64,000 bases of DNA from Thamnaconus septentrionalis (taxonomy: Eukaryota; Chordata; Actinopteri; Tetraodontiformes; Monacanthidae), in NCBI GenBank assembly GCA_009823395.1, contig CM020519.1, positions 2,932,001 to 2,996,000 of the forward strand. The letters are read 5' to 3'. Position numbers and translations under genes: made by a program. A model generated the notes under the pieces. The model worked only from the letters and a program-made list of their open reading frames with translations, was not told the origin of the DNA and made no database searches. Of the stretch, positions 38,201 to 49,300 are shown one piece after another (within the stretch, counting starts at the first letter, position 1; each line of letters starts with the position of its first letter).

Positions 38201-40185
38201 GCAAATGGCTTCTTCCTCGATGAACGTGTACGATGATCCCATGTTTATGCCGAGCTTTCCTCTTCTCTTATGTTATATGCACAACACGCTTATAGCTTTA
38301 GATGTCTGGATGGTTGCATCACCCTGTGTTTCCTGCTCCCTCCCCCTCTCCTGCAGTTCTTCCCTTACGGCGACGCCTCCAAGTTCGCCCAGCACGCCTT
38401 CCGCACCTTCGACAAGAACGGCGACGGCACCATCGACTTCAGAGAGTTCATCTGTGCGCTCTCCATCACATCGCGGGGCAGCTTTGAGCAGAAGCTCAAC
38501 TGGGCCTTCAACATGTATGACCTGGACGGCGACGGCAAGATCACGCGGGTGGAGATGCTGGAGATTATCGAGGTATCGCTTCAAAGGAGATGAAATGATT
38601 CATTGCGCCGCTGTGTTTAGAAGACTGGCGGCGTTTCATAGACATGAGAGGCTCTTCTCAAAAACCCTTAACAATGAAAAGAATGTTTTCCACAAAAAGG
38701 GAAATAATTAAAGGTTTTTTTATTTCAGCAGTCTGGCAGCCGAGTGATCCAGTCCCTCACGGCTTCTCAGCTTTTTAATTGTAACATGACTCACGAGGAG
38801 ATAGAACATTTAGATTTTTTCAAACGTTGTTAATAAGAGTGAGAGCATCGTTTTGTGGGACACGGGGGAACGCTAATTATTCTTCAGCAGGGATGACGGC
38901 AGCAACAAACAGGCAAGGATCAGATCAGAGCAGAGCTGGATGCACTGGGTCTGATCCACGCTGATCACCTCCTGCTCACGATTGTTGCTGTGAACTGAGA
39001 AGCAGCACCGTTTGTTTCCTCTCTCGATGGAACCGTCTCCTGTGGGCAAACGTTCAGGCGCGGGCGAAACAACGGTCTGACGCGCTCTCAGCAAGCGACG
39101 CCGAGCCGTGGGTTTACCTTCAGCAAATATAGAATAGAAAAATAATATTGATAATTACCAGCTCGAGCCAAGCGAGGAGGCGTGTAAAGACGGCTCGTTC
39201 ACATTCTGTTCCGAGTAGGATGTTGAAAAACCAACAAATGTGAAACTTGAGGCGGCGGCGGCTGTGATCGGAGCGATTATTGCAGATTGTTCTGCACTGG
39301 GCTGACAGATTAAAAAAACAAAAACAAAACTTGAGGCATCAAAAGCTGAGAGCTGAGGAGCTTTGAGGTGATCCAGCTGTCAGATGGCAGCGGCAGAGAA
39401 TAGAATAGATGTACTTTATTGTTCCCAAATTGAGAAACTACACTGTTGCAACACTAAAAGCAATATAAAAAAATAAACTATGCAGTAATTATAGTTATTA
39501 CGTTCAACAACATTCAAGTCAATTCATATACAAACAAACGAGAGCAGATGTGCAAAAGACAGTCAATTGTGCAGAGGCAGGGATAAGCAAGGTTTTAGAA
39601 ACCATTAGTGCAATAAAGGCCCCATATTCTACCATCTTCACATTTTTATTATTAATTGAGGAGTCCAGTGGAGATAAATTCTGAAAAAAAAAAACCTACT
39701 GATTTCTAGAATGCAGCATATTTAGCCTTCTGTGTACAGCCTCCGTCTAAAATGCTGGGTTTTCGATTCCTGCTAACACAGGCGCTTTCTCTGAGCTTCC
39801 ACATGTTTGGAAGGCGGCTTTAGGGTCATTTTCAGCCAGTCAGATCATGACCAGACCAATCACCATCGTTCGTGGAGAAAGAGGGCGGGGACGCCGGCTA
39901 AAACTACACCCAGTTCTGTGTGTGACTGGCGGGAAATTCTTCTTTCTTCTCACCAACCGCTCTCCCTCCCTCCCCCCACCCGCGCAGGCCATCTACAAGA
40001 TGGTGGGCACGGTCATCATGATGAAGATGAACGAGGACGGCCTGACGCCACAGCAGAGGGTGGACAAGATCTTCTCCAAGATGGACAAGAACAACGACGA
40101 CCAGATCTCGCTGGAGGAGTTCAAGGAGGCGGCCAAGGGCGACCCGTCCATCGTACTACTGCTGCAGTGCGACCTCCAGAAATAA
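23532..40185 (+). CDS. vsnl1: visinin-like protein 1 (VILIP-1), neuronal calcium sensor
   Basis: Calcium-myristoyl switch protein of neurons. Three coding exons, 23532-23693, 38357-38572 and 39988-40185, join in frame (both introns phase 0) to give exactly 191 residues, the family length. Glycine 2 in MGKQNSK is the N-myristoylation site. EF-hand 1 is the usual inactive type with CPTG. Calcium loops are visible at residues 73-84 ([12 protein letters not shown]), 109-120 ([12 protein letters not shown]) and 159-170 ([12 protein letters not shown]). The start [16 protein letters not shown], the stretch DGKITRVEM and the end LLQCDLQK fit VSNL1 better than HPCAL4, HPCA or HPCAL1. The ATG sits 5 bp after the acceptor. 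No lesion is seen. The a or b duplicate of fish vsnl1 cannot be told from here. Confidence 0.95.
28500..28660. promoter_or_regulatory. candidate conserved element in vsnl1 intron 2
   Basis: Unique sequence with TGTGGTTAATTAACCAG and GGCATAATTAGCCC motifs, both near-palindromic homeodomain-type sites. No repeat or coding character. An intronic enhancer is possible. Confidence 0.3.
29325..30060. repeat. G-rich minisatellite (TGAGGT/GGGGAGGT units)
   Basis: About 730 bp built from 6-8 bp modules such as GGTGAG, GTTGAG, GGGGAG and GATGAG, assembled into higher-order units of roughly 20-40 bp. The plus strand is almost free of C (G, A and T only). The minus strand therefore reads open in two frames for about 300 codons of Pro, His, Leu, Thr, Ser and Asn. 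These frames are a composition artefact. Confidence 0.95.
30691..30872. mobile_element. MITE with terminal inverted repeats, copy 1
   Basis: An element of 182 bp bounded by AGCTGCGTTTCCAT at the left and its exact inverse ATGGAAACGCAGCT at the right. It has no coding capacity. The size and perfect terminal inverted repeats identify a non-autonomous DNA transposon. A second, diverged copy lies about 700 bp downstream in the opposite orientation. Confidence 0.75.
31015..31130. promoter_or_regulatory. candidate conserved element in vsnl1 intron 2
   Basis: Unique block with GATGCTAATGCCTAGG and GGCATTATTAGGTTAGG motifs between two repeats. No coding signal. Called from texture only. Confidence 0.25.
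31440..31672. mobile_element. MITE copy 2, inverted relative to copy 1
   Basis: The right end (31566-31672) is the reverse complement of 30691-30797 with about 10 percent mismatch by eye, ending in the same ATGGAAACGCAGCT terminus. The left end has decayed and its terminal repeat is not recognisable, so the start is approximate. Confidence 0.65.
33497..33543. repeat. (GT)n/(GCGT)n alternating purine-pyrimidine tract
   Basis: A GT run passes into GCGT units. Alternating purine-pyrimidine sequence of this kind can adopt Z-DNA. Confidence 0.9.
33659..33715. repeat. (CA)n microsatellite
   Basis: CA run of about 28 units followed by CT repeats at 33770-33788. Confidence 0.95.
34203..34254. repeat. 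(GT)25 microsatellite
   Basis: Pure GT run seen directly. Confidence 0.95.
35004..35290. repeat. (CT)n tracts
   Basis: Two CT arrays, 35004-35055 and 35248-35292, flank about 190 bp of unique sequence. A CCT run occurs just before the second. Confidence 0.85.
36150..36246. repeat. degenerate GAGAC/AAGAC tandem repeat
   Basis: Repeated ACCGAGAC, ATCGAGAC and ACCAAGAC units in about 100 bp. The unit is irregular and the plus strand is purine-rich. Confidence 0.7.
36463..36768 (+). other. orphan ORF with signal-peptide-like N-terminus
   Basis: An unrecognised 101-codon open frame inside vsnl1 intron 2. Residues 1-23 look like a secretory signal: lysine at position 2, a hydrophobic core [13 protein letters not shown], then QTGLS with small residues at -3 and -1 before VPVES. 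The rest is Pro/Ser-rich with a HHHH run and no family match. An acceptor-like TCTTGCAG ends 2 bp before the ATG. No clear donor or poly(A) signal is tied to it. It could be the first coding exon of a small secreted peptide gene nested in the intron, or chance. Confidence 0.2.
38573..39987 (+). other. vsnl1: vsnl1 intron 3 with a LINE-tail-like fragment
   Basis: An intron of 1.4 kb. Positions about 39400-39640 contain GAATAGAATAGATG and TACTTTATTGTTCCCAAATT, resembling the reverse complement of the 3' tail of teleost L2-type LINEs or their SINEs. The rest is unique non-coding sequence. Confidence 0.5.
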
Positions 40186-42275
40186 GCCAGAAGGGGGCAG
40201 CGCTGCGCCAGACCAGCCGCCACTGACTGCACAGAAAGAATTTCATGTTCCATTCAGTTTGCAGCTATTTCCACTGAGAAGAAGAAAAAAAGAAAATTAA
40301 TAATCTAATTATGATAATAATAATGATAATGATAACAATATGCTTGGACTACCTTTCAATGGATCTGCTTCTGTGTTTGAAACACTTGTGTGCATGAGAA
40401 TGTTATTTGTTATAAATTAAAAGAAAAAAAGATGTACATGCAGCATACAAATAACAAAGCTGGGTGCACACTCACACAGTAAGTACATGAACACACACAC
40501 ACACACACACCACTTGAGACAAAAACACCTTGCACACATTATTTAAATATATATATATATAAAGAGAGAGAGAGATATAAATATGATGATATATTTAAAA
40601 AAAAAAAGATTATAAATATTGAACAACTGCCAAAATGTGAAGTGTGCAAACCACTCTCCGTACACCTTCATCCAACTGGAGCTTGCGCATCGGCGATGTG
40701 CCGTGTTGAAGTTGCCGCTCTATTTATCGTTCCGAGTTTACTGACGCTAGCCGTGTGTGTTCCATCAAACCGAGAACCAAATTCCCCCCCCGACAAAGTT
40801 ACCTGCTTCCGACAAAGACGCTCGAACTGTCGTCGTGTTGAACTCTGTAGGCCAGGTGGATCCTGCCATCCAGCGCCCCCTTCTGGAACGTTGCTTGTTC
40901 TGTCAGTCAGTAACAAAAAAAAAAAAAAAGTTTAAAAAAATAAATAAAAATAAAACGTAAGCGTAGTTTATTTGCATGCCTTTAGGTTCTGCCTTAAAGA
41001 AAACAAAGGAAAAAAATTAATCTCCTCACTTTTGCATCTTGCTATCGCGGACAGCAGAAAGCCTTATCGAAGCAGCGCCGAGACACCAGAGGGAGGAAAG
41101 ATTTCTTTTTAAAAAAAAAAGAAGAAAAAAAGAATAATCAAATACAGATTTCGTCATATGCGATGCACTTTTTCGTGATCTGTAGGTTTTCCTCATTTTT
41201 TTTCTTCTGACCACTTTCGCTGTGGGAGCATGTTTCCTCCTAGATTAGCTGTAGTCTATTCCCTCCCCCCCACAAACCGCCTGCCTGCACGCCTCTCTCC
41301 TCCTTAACACTATAATAACCCAATGGTAAAGTTTGCAAATGTGGAGCAATTCAGTATTCAGTGAGATTAGAACGAAAGGAGATACACTTAAAAACAAATG
41401 GTCAGACTACTGAGATCAAACATTCCCCTCAGTTCTCCCTGCGTTCCTGGTACAGCTCCAGTGTTCTGCTGTCAAACCTGGTTGTGATCTTTGCAACCCT
41501 ATATTAGTCCCTCCCCAATTAGCCTGCGAGTTGCATATCAACGACTGGTCGACCCTGAAGGTTTCACCGAGGAGTCACGCAGAGAGACAAACAAGGCCCA
41601 CGCAACATTTTTTTTTTACTTTTTAGCCTTTTTCTTTTTCAGTGGAACTAAATGAACGTTATGTGGTGAAAGGAGCATCAACTGGCGTTTTTTTTTCTTT
41701 CTCCCTCTCCTCCTCCTGTATAACTAGCCGAGGACAGTCTGTACTGTGAAGCCATGTTTTTAGTAGGTTTTGACGATTCGCCCACCCTTGAACCTCCGGG
41801 TATTCCTCCCTTAATCAATCAGCCCCATCTTTTTGTACTTTTTTACTCCCCCTCACACACATCTTACACAGGCAGAGGCTGAATGTAGAGGGAGTTCAGC
41901 GTGGTACCACCTGCGGTTCAACACCGGGCCTTAGCCTCGCTTCAGCCCGAGTTTGGCCGTGCTTTTGAAGAGTTTGGGGGAGGCGAGAGCAAGGAGAGAT
42001 CCCGAGACACGACAGCATTGCGAGAAGACCGATCGCGCCAGTCCAGTGTAGTGTCGTCCCTCAGCAGCGCCCGCATCAGTTTCTAACTGGAACTTTTTTA
42101 CATGATTCCAAACTCTCTTAGTACGGTTGTGGCTACCAGGATACCAAATACAAAAGCAAAAGGCAAAACGTGTACAAGAGTTCTTTTGTAGCATGTATTG
42201 TGTCCCTGACGACATGGCTGCACTTCTCCCTGTGTTGTGATTTAATCTAATAAAAGGAATTCTATGGGCTTTTGT
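40186..42275 (+). other. vsnl1: vsnl1 3' untranslated region
   Basis: From the stop codon to a poly(A) signal the sequence lacks exons of another gene. It contains a CA run (40494-40510), AT-rich low-complexity sequence (40545-40620) and poly-A/T runs. The only strong AATAAA followed by a GT-rich element on this strand is at 42249. A shorter 3'UTR with an earlier variant signal is possible. Confidence 0.5.
42249..42254 (+). terminator. vsnl1: poly(A) signal of vsnl1
   Basis: AATAAA followed within 25 bp by the GT-rich sequence TTTTGTGTGGTGTG, the usual downstream element. Confidence 0.6.
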
Positions 42276-42616
42276 GTGGTGTGATTACTTAACCAGTATA
42301 GTTCATTTATGTCTTGTCAACCTTGATGTCCTTTTCTGTTGTTCTAATAGTCCCAAATGCCTTTCAAGTTTGAACAAAGTCTAAACCCATTAGGAAAACC
42401 TTGGGCTTAATGAAATCTTTGAAATGTTGCCCCAAAAGTGTGATTCATATTATAACCCATTGTCTCTCTGGATAACTAATCATTCAGGGACACCATCAAA
42501 AGTGCAAATGTACGACTGTGCAATTTTTCAGCACTGTTCATTGTCTGTTGACACGAGACGGCACTCTGGCTTCATCTAAAGGATGCACGAGAGACAGGAG
42601 AGTTGTACAAAAAGCA

Positions 42617-42622
42617 TTTATT
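42617..42622 (-). terminator. sf3b6: poly(A) signal of sf3b6
   Basis: AATAAA on the minus strand, about 355 bp beyond the sf3b6 stop codon. It faces the vsnl1 signal across about 360 bp, so the two transcripts end tail to tail. Confidence 0.6.
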
Positions 42623-42974
42623 AGACAGAAATAAATTTACAAAATTAGCTCTGACTGCATGTGCTGGTCATGCAGTGTGAGAAACGACAGGCTGTATGAA
42701 TACAGCCTTACTTCAAAGAACTGGATAAATGTAGAGTGTCATAGACAGTCTGGTAAAGACAGAAATAAAAATCAAACTTATTTTTAGCTGTTTGTTTAGT
42801 CAAGATCCATGTATTTTGACAATTTGACAAGAAACAAAACGTCATACTTTTGAAAAGGAAAGTTTAAACTTCAGCATTCATTCTGATTTTTAAAAAACAA
42901 AGAGTGTGTGTGATTTATGTACGGATAGTGAGGTCAAAATTCTCTGTATAGACATATGCAGGCCTTCCACAGTG

Positions 42975-44066
42975 TTACTTTGGAGGGTCTGTGTTGATCC
43001 CGTATTTCTCTTTCAGAAGTTTCAGCTGTTCCTCTTTCTTCTTTGTGTCCATCTTCTGGAAAGCCTGTGATAAGAAGGAAAATATTTTTTATTACGTTGG
43101 AATATATAACGATGATTCAACTAAACCAGAGCGGTCATCTTTTGTAACAATGAAGAGTCACACAACACGACGGAGCTTCTACGTACTCGGTTTGCGTTGT
43201 AGTAGAGGACCACCAGTAGCGGTTGCAGACGTTGAAGCCTGACAGGTGGTCGCATGCGTTCTTGGCGTCAAAAATGTCTTCGTAGACCACGTAGGCGGTT
43301 CCTCTCGTCTCAGGGGTGTTTCCTCTGAGGGCCCAAAGCAGAACACAACAACACGGTCAGCGACTTTACATCCAAGACGTACAATGTGACGTCACTGCTA
43401 AAGACAGCTGTGGGAGGTAAAAACGTCTTGTGCTCATCAATGCTTACGTTCTGATCTGACGAATGGGCCCATATTTCCCGAAGATGTCGTACATTTCCTC
43501 CGCTGTGATTTTATAGGGAAGGTTCCTGACGTACAGGATTCGGTTCACCTCTGGAGGTAAACGTATCTGGAGCAAACAGGAAGACAATCAAAAAGGTCAA
43601 GACGTTAAAGCGGGATCGATTTGAAAAAAATATATAGACAAACACAAACAACACTTTCGCAACCACTGCCATACATAAATGCTACGTATGAGGCTACAAG
43701 TGAAGCAATATCTAGGAAGTGAAAAGTGTCGCATGTGAATGGAGAAACGCTAAGTGCTTAAGCTAACAAACTTTATCGACTAACTGATGTTTAATGTTTC
43801 TAATGTGGACTAAAGGCCGCAATTCCACACACGCCACACCTTTTAACTGCGACGCATCGCAATCCGAAGCTAAACATCGTGCCGTTTTAAATAAAACTTT
43901 AGAAATTAGTAATTGAATACGATTGTTATATTTTGGTTAGCATGCTAAAAGGCTAACACACGATACGCTTACTAAAATGACACAAAAACAGATTCATTCG
44001 TCTGAAAAATACACTCTCCAACCTTTTAATACTTACATTGGCACGTTTTGCTGCTTGCATTGCCAT
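42975..44066 (-). CDS. sf3b6: splicing factor 3B subunit 6 (SF3b14/p14), with apparent frameshift
   Basis: Branch-point-proximal subunit of the U2 snRNP SF3b complex. It has a single RRM that packs against SF3B1. Four exons: 44066-44037, 43566-43448, 43324-43187 and 43064-42975. The exons read [10 protein letters not shown], then the RRM with RNP2 ILYVRNLP, then [20 protein letters not shown] (RNP1 region), then [15 protein letters not shown] and the end NTDPPK. This is essentially the vertebrate protein, which is 125 aa. Exon 3 is 138 nt, one base short of the 139 needed. After NVCNRY the expected [10 protein letters not shown] is found only in the next frame, where one C of a CC pair is missing. 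As written, the product would be truncated with a short wrong tail. Splice sites are intact. Confidence 0.93.
43214..43218 (-). other. sf3b6: site of 1-bp deletion in sf3b6 exon 3
   Basis: Minus-strand sequence reads CGCTACTGGTGG where the invariant protein requires CGC TAC CTG GTG. One C is absent. The frame is correct on both sides, so this is a single lost base. Sequencing or assembly error is the simplest cause; a real mutation is possible. Confidence 0.85.
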
Positions 44067-44240
44067 GATGACTCTTTTTAAATGTCCAAATAAACCCCAC
44101 TGAAAATAAAAACACGCAGTAACACGGCTTTTCTTCCGTATCAGTCAAAATGGCAACTGGCGATGAAAATGACGCATTTCCTGTTTCTGACCAAGCTTCT
44201 CCGGTGGCGATGCTGCCACTCACAGGCTGAGAGGTGTATT
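44067..44240 (-). promoter_or_regulatory. sf3b6: sf3b6 5' end and promoter
   Basis: Minus-strand features upstream of the start codon include a GCCATTTTG box (YY1-type) near 44147-44155 and an ETS-like CGGAAG near 44133. These are common near starts of housekeeping genes. The transcription start is probably around 44140-44200. Confidence 0.4.
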
Positions 44241-44899
44241 TACAGGCTGACAGTTACAGATAGCTACTTTATTTATATTTATTTATATTTATTTTTGACA
44301 ATATCATACACATCATCCCAAATCACAGGCGAACGTAGCTAAGCTTCCATCCATTTCCTTATGCGTGCTAATTATGCATTATTAATCATAGTAACAGATT
44401 AACATATTTGTAGATTGGTAGCAGATACAGGTGTAACTTCACCCTCAGACTATTATGGTGCACTGGCGTCATCCAGTGTTCCTTGCGTTGCGTTGAAAAT
44501 GTATTTATTTATTCATTCATTCATTCATTTATATATAAAAATAAATAAATAAATAAAAAGCGCTAGTTACTCATTAGTATCATTCTGACGTCCCAAATCA
44601 TTGCGATTTCACGGCGAAGCGATGCTACACCTTGTGCTGTCCGATTAAAAAGCTGTAATAGCTTTGCAAGGCCAATGACCAAAGTTTGTGTCAACATTGT
44701 GAGAGGACTTTTATGCAATATATTTCTATATATTTGAATGCTTTGTTGGCTCATGTGACACACTCTCAAAGCTGAATCCCTTTTATAAGACACTTTCATT
44801 TGTTTACATTGCTAAACGTCGCTGTTATATCCTGGAGGTCCTTGTTGGCGCGCTCCCGCGGCTGGCATCGTTTACCGACAGATGTCCCATTTTTGGCAC

Positions 44900-45184
44900 C
44901 ACATCGTGGTGCGTTTGTAGCAGGCGTGACTTTTGGGCGCGTGCTGAACTGGCCCCTAATCTAGTCTAAACGAATTTAGCGGCCGAGGCATTTGAACGGA
45001 TTGTCAGACATGAAGCATCGAACACAAAGCTTTACAAGTGGACTGGCCAAGTTTTAGTCGCTTAATGTATTGGAATGCCGCACTTTCCCCACTTGAGTGT
45101 GTTGAGTCGATGCCGCTCTGTGAACTTCCGACATCGCCATCTTGCTTTTGGGATTTTCAACCCAGGTTCGTGAACTCGGAACAG
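44900..45184 (+). promoter_or_regulatory. tdrd6: tdrd6 promoter region and non-coding exon 1
   Basis: The donor GGAACAG|GTGAGTTTG ends a likely 5' untranslated exon at 45184. The next exon begins after TTTTTCACAG at 46236. A CATCTTGC element near 45137 and a locally GC-richer stretch near 44850-44990 suggest the start site. Its exact position is unknown. Confidence 0.45.
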
Positions 45185-45622
45185 GTGAGTTTGTGTGACC
45201 CTACGGTTTCAATTAATCGAGCTAAACGAACCCGAAACCGTTTAACGACAACGTTTAACTTTGTGGTCTGGATTTAAGTTACTGCTGTGCGTTGTCGCAC
45301 TGCGCAAACTAACTTTAACAAGTTGTAGTGTTAAATTTGAGATTTGTGACGTGAGTAATTTTATTTAAAAATTAACAACAACCAACAAACCCGTCATACT
45401 TAAGTTCATTCACTTGTCGAAATTTTAAATGGCGTTGCTTAAAGATTGAGTGTTTCGATGCCATTGTGTAGTTGATAGTTGCAGGCATAATGATTTCGTG
45501 GTTAAGAGTAGCGAAGTTTAGCTAGCTAGCAGCGCGGTTAGATTCACGTTGGAATAGCATTGGGCTCCGATTGCATGACTCAAAAATTCTCATATTCTAC
45601 TATATATATATGATAACATATA

Positions 45623-45980
45623 TACTACCAGTCAAAAGTTTGGACAGACGCTATGAATTTAATGTCTTTCTTTTCATTCTCATGACTATTGACATTGCCG
45701 TTTCTCGCTGGAGGCATCAGACGACGTATGCGCACACAGAACATGTAGGAAGCAATAAAAGTGTAAAATCACTCAAACAAATTTTATATGTAAATTCTTC
45801 AAAATAGCCACCTTTCATAAAAAGCATATTTAGAGTTATTTGAGGTGGGTTTTTTTGCTGCATAATTACATATGTCTTGCTCATATATTTGATGTCTTCA
45901 GTATCTATCTGCAGGGGGAAAAGTTGTTAAGGTAAAAATAAAAATGCTTGATGAGGTGTGTCCAAACTTTTGACTGTGCA
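45623..45980. mobile_element. non-autonomous DNA transposon (MITE) in tdrd6 intron 1
   Basis: Ends are CCAGTCAAAAGTTTGGAC at the left and GTGTGTCCAAACTTTTGACTG at the right, matching as inverted repeats over about 18 bp with few mismatches. TA-rich flanks and the interior (CTTCAAAATAGCCACCTTTC) resemble a very common teleost element family. About 355 bp, no ORF. I infer a Tc1/mariner-like origin but am unsure of the superfamily. Confidence 0.75.
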
Positions 45981-46309
45981 ATCTGTGCAAAATAACCCGA
46001 AAAAGCTCAAATGTTTGTCACACAGGTTTGTCTTGTTTGTGCAGTCCAACATTGTAATAGGTTATTGAGTCACAGATAAATGCCCTGTAATACATTACAT
46101 TAGCCATGTAATATATGAAGGATTAACTGACAGCCTGCACTCTTACTTTTTGAAATATGATGTTTGAGTTAAGTAAGCCAATGTTTTTTTGTTATATGTG
46201 TTTTGTCCTTTTAATTGTGATTGTGTTTTTCACAGGCACTCGCTGACCGTCACCTGCTTGTGTTGATGAGAGGTGGGCATTGGATCAGGTGATTACTAAG
46301 ACAGTCAAA

Positions 46310-49300
46310 ATGTCCGCAATCCCGGGGCTTCCACCGAGAGGATCAGATGCAAGCATCTGCATAACAAAGGTTCACTTGCATCCCCTTTGCATGTTTGTCG
46401 AATTCTGGGGAAAGTTTAGCCAAAGTAAAACTGAGGAATATGAGACCCTGGCTAAAGACATCCAGTCCCCCAGAAAGTTATTTCAAGAGATGGACGGAAG
46501 CCCAGGTGACCAGTGCTTGGTACAGGTAGATGGCACTTGGTACAGGTGCCGTCTCGTCTCAAAAAAAGGCCCTCAATATAATGTGTTTATTATTGACAAA
46601 GGGAGGGCATTTAACACCACTAGTAGTAACCTTGCATGGGGCTTGACGAATCACTTCCAGTTACCACCCGAAGTGGAATATTGTGTGCTCGCAAATGTGT
46701 TACCACTTTCAATGGAGAACAGGTGGTCTCCAGTTGCCAAGGAATTTCTGAGATCTCTCTCTGGAAAATCTGTGAATGCATACGTGCAAGATGTCCTCGT
46801 GAAGCAGAGAACATTTCTTCTTCACATCCCCTGCATAGCCAAACAGATGTATGAGATGGGCTTCGCTAGAAACCTCAGGCCAGACATTTTCCAGGACTTT
46901 CTCCACATGTCACTGCAGTCCCAAAGGGATGCTCCTTTTACCCCAGATACTCTGGCAGTTCCCCCAAGAGTTGACGACGCCCTGCAAAATCACGAGTGTT
47001 TTTTGCACCCAGAGCTGTTGGCAGGAACAGTTGAGGCTGTTGTTGTGACCCACGTGACAAACCCTCACCAGGTTTTTTGTCAGTTGAGAGTTTTCTCTGT
47101 AGAGTTAAAAAAGCTATCGGAGAAAATTACGCAATTTTATGAGGGGAAGTTGACAAGTTGTACTGTAAGTCCGGAGATGATTGGGTTTCCGTGTGCTGCA
47201 AGAGGAAGTGATGGCAAGTGGTTTCGCTCGGTCCTGCAACAGGTTTTCCCAGCCAACAAAGTGGTTGGGGTGTTGAACGTTGACTCTGGAACAAAGCATG
47301 TCGTTCCAGTCCACAACATCAGACCACTGGCTACAGAGTTCTTCAGGATGCCTGTTGTAACTTACATTTGCTCCCTCCATGGAATCATTGACAAAACAGT
47401 TGGATGGACCAGTAGCCAGATTGACTATCTGCAGACCCTTCTGCTGTACAAGACAGTGATTGCCAAATTTGAGTACCAAAGCATCTCTGAGGGTGTTCAC
47501 TACGTCACATTGTACGAGGATGAAAACACAAACTTAAACAAATGTTTCGGATCACAGACGAACTGTTTGCTGGAGTGTGAAAAAACACTTGGGGATTATG
47601 CCAATCAGAGCTCTGCAAACAGCCAACAGCATCAGATCCAGCAAGAGGCAAATCAGCCAAAACTGTCACCTACTGCTCTGGCTGTGGAGGTAAAAACAGA
47701 CATGGAAAGAATGGAAAAGTTGCCAACAGAAGATCTACCTCTCCACTCTACACTTGTGGCTGTTGTTCCACATGTATCAGACCCATCAGAGTTTTGGATC
47801 CAAACACAGAACCATGCAAGTGAGTTAGACCAACTTATGGATGATATTTATTATTTGTACAAGGATTCTGGACATCAGTATCTTGTGAAAAGTCCAGCTG
47901 TTGGACGCTATTGTGCTGCCAAGTCAGAGGATGGTGATTTCTACAGGGCACTGGTTACTGATGTTGACGACACACAAGTCAAAGTGTTTTTTGTTGATTA
48001 TGGCAACAGTGAAGTGGTAGACAGAAGCAGCATCCGGATTCTTCCTGAAAAGTTCAAAATGTTGCCTTGCCTTGCCCTAAAATGCACCCTGTCTGGCGTC
48101 AGTCCCAAAGATGGTGTGTGGAGTCAAAGTGCCTGTGACTTTTTCATTAACGCAGTCACAAACAAAACACTAAAGGTGTGGGTGACCTCAAAGAACAAAG
48201 GGGGCTATGTTGTCAATTTAACTGACACTCAAAAGGTGGGAGAGAAAGATCTCGGCACAGTGATGTGTATTTCTGGCCTCGCTGTCAGTCTTGACGCGGA
48301 GAAACAACCCAAAGCCAATGTCTCCAGCCGGCCTTTGACGAATGAACCCTCACAAAGACCACATACAGCTGTCTCTGATGAAACAAGGAAAAATGAAATG
48401 TGCGTCCAGTCCCTGAACACAGCTGAACCTGCTAATCACAATGGAAAAATTCCTGTGTTCAAAGAGCACAAGTTCCCTATTGGCAGTGTCCTCGACGTAA
48501 GTGTCGCCCACATTGAGAGCCCAAATGACTTCTGGTGCCAACTGGTAGTAAACTCAGGTGACTTGAAGTTGCTTATGCACAAGATGCAGTCTCATTACGC
48601 AAACAGCGAGTTTGAGCCTTTTGCAGAATTGACCTGTGTGGCTCGTCACCCCGAGAAATCATTGTGGTACAGGGCCCTTGTTATTGACAAGCATGAGACA
48701 CCTCATGTGAACGTGTTGTTTATCGACTATGGCCAGACAGAGACGGTCTCCAAATATGACCTCAGGAGAATCGACCCAAAATTCCTCACCCTGCATGGCC
48801 AAGCTTTTCGATGCAGTCTCCCTAATCCTGTTGATCACATGTGTGCCACTAATGAGTGGAGTGATGAGGCAATTGAGAGGTTCCTCAGCTTTGTGGATAC
48901 AGCAACATCCGACTTCTTGGTTTTGAAGTGCACCATATACGCTGTGATGCTCAGCGAGCAGAAGATGATCTTCAACATTGTGGATCTAGAAACGCCATTT
49001 GAGAGTGCCTCCAACTTTATGGCCAGCCTTGTCAAAAGTCCACCGCTTCAGACAGCTGGAGGCCCTTCTTTTCAGTGGGACTCATACTGCTATTCCACGC
49101 ATGGTATCAAAGTTGGAAGCGAGGAACAGGTTACAGTGACCTATGTGAAGAGTGCGTGTCAGTTCTTCTGCCACCTGGACAGGAACGCAGATGCGATGCG
49201 ATATCTCAGGGCCAAAGTGAGCGATTGTTGCTGTCAGCTTGAAAATATGAAACCTCCAACCGTCTTTGGAACTCTGTGTTTTGCAAAATACTCTGATGGC

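Larger units (their letters stand above)
23694..38356 (+). other. vsnl1: vsnl1 intron 2 (14.7 kb)
   Basis: A long intron carrying most of the repeats of the window. These are a G-rich minisatellite (29325-30060), inverted MITE copies (30691-31672), GT and CA arrays (33497-34254), CT tracts (35004-35290), GAGAC-type repeats (36150-36246), and GT or GA runs near 25452 and 25868. Two unique AT-rich stretches, 28500-28660 and 31015-31130, look like conserved non-coding elements. One orphan ORF with a signal-peptide-like start lies at 36463-36768. Confidence 0.7.

Noticed and set aside
23532..40185. Identity as HPCAL4, HPCAL1 or hippocalcin
   Set aside because: [17 protein letters not shown] and the C-terminus LLQCDLQK match VSNL1. 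HPCA and HPCAL1 end differently, and HPCAL4 starts MGKTNSK.
46280..46309. Extension of tdrd6 to a start at 46280
   Set aside because: The codon there is TTG. The first ATG in frame, at 46310, gives the family-like MSAIPGLP start.
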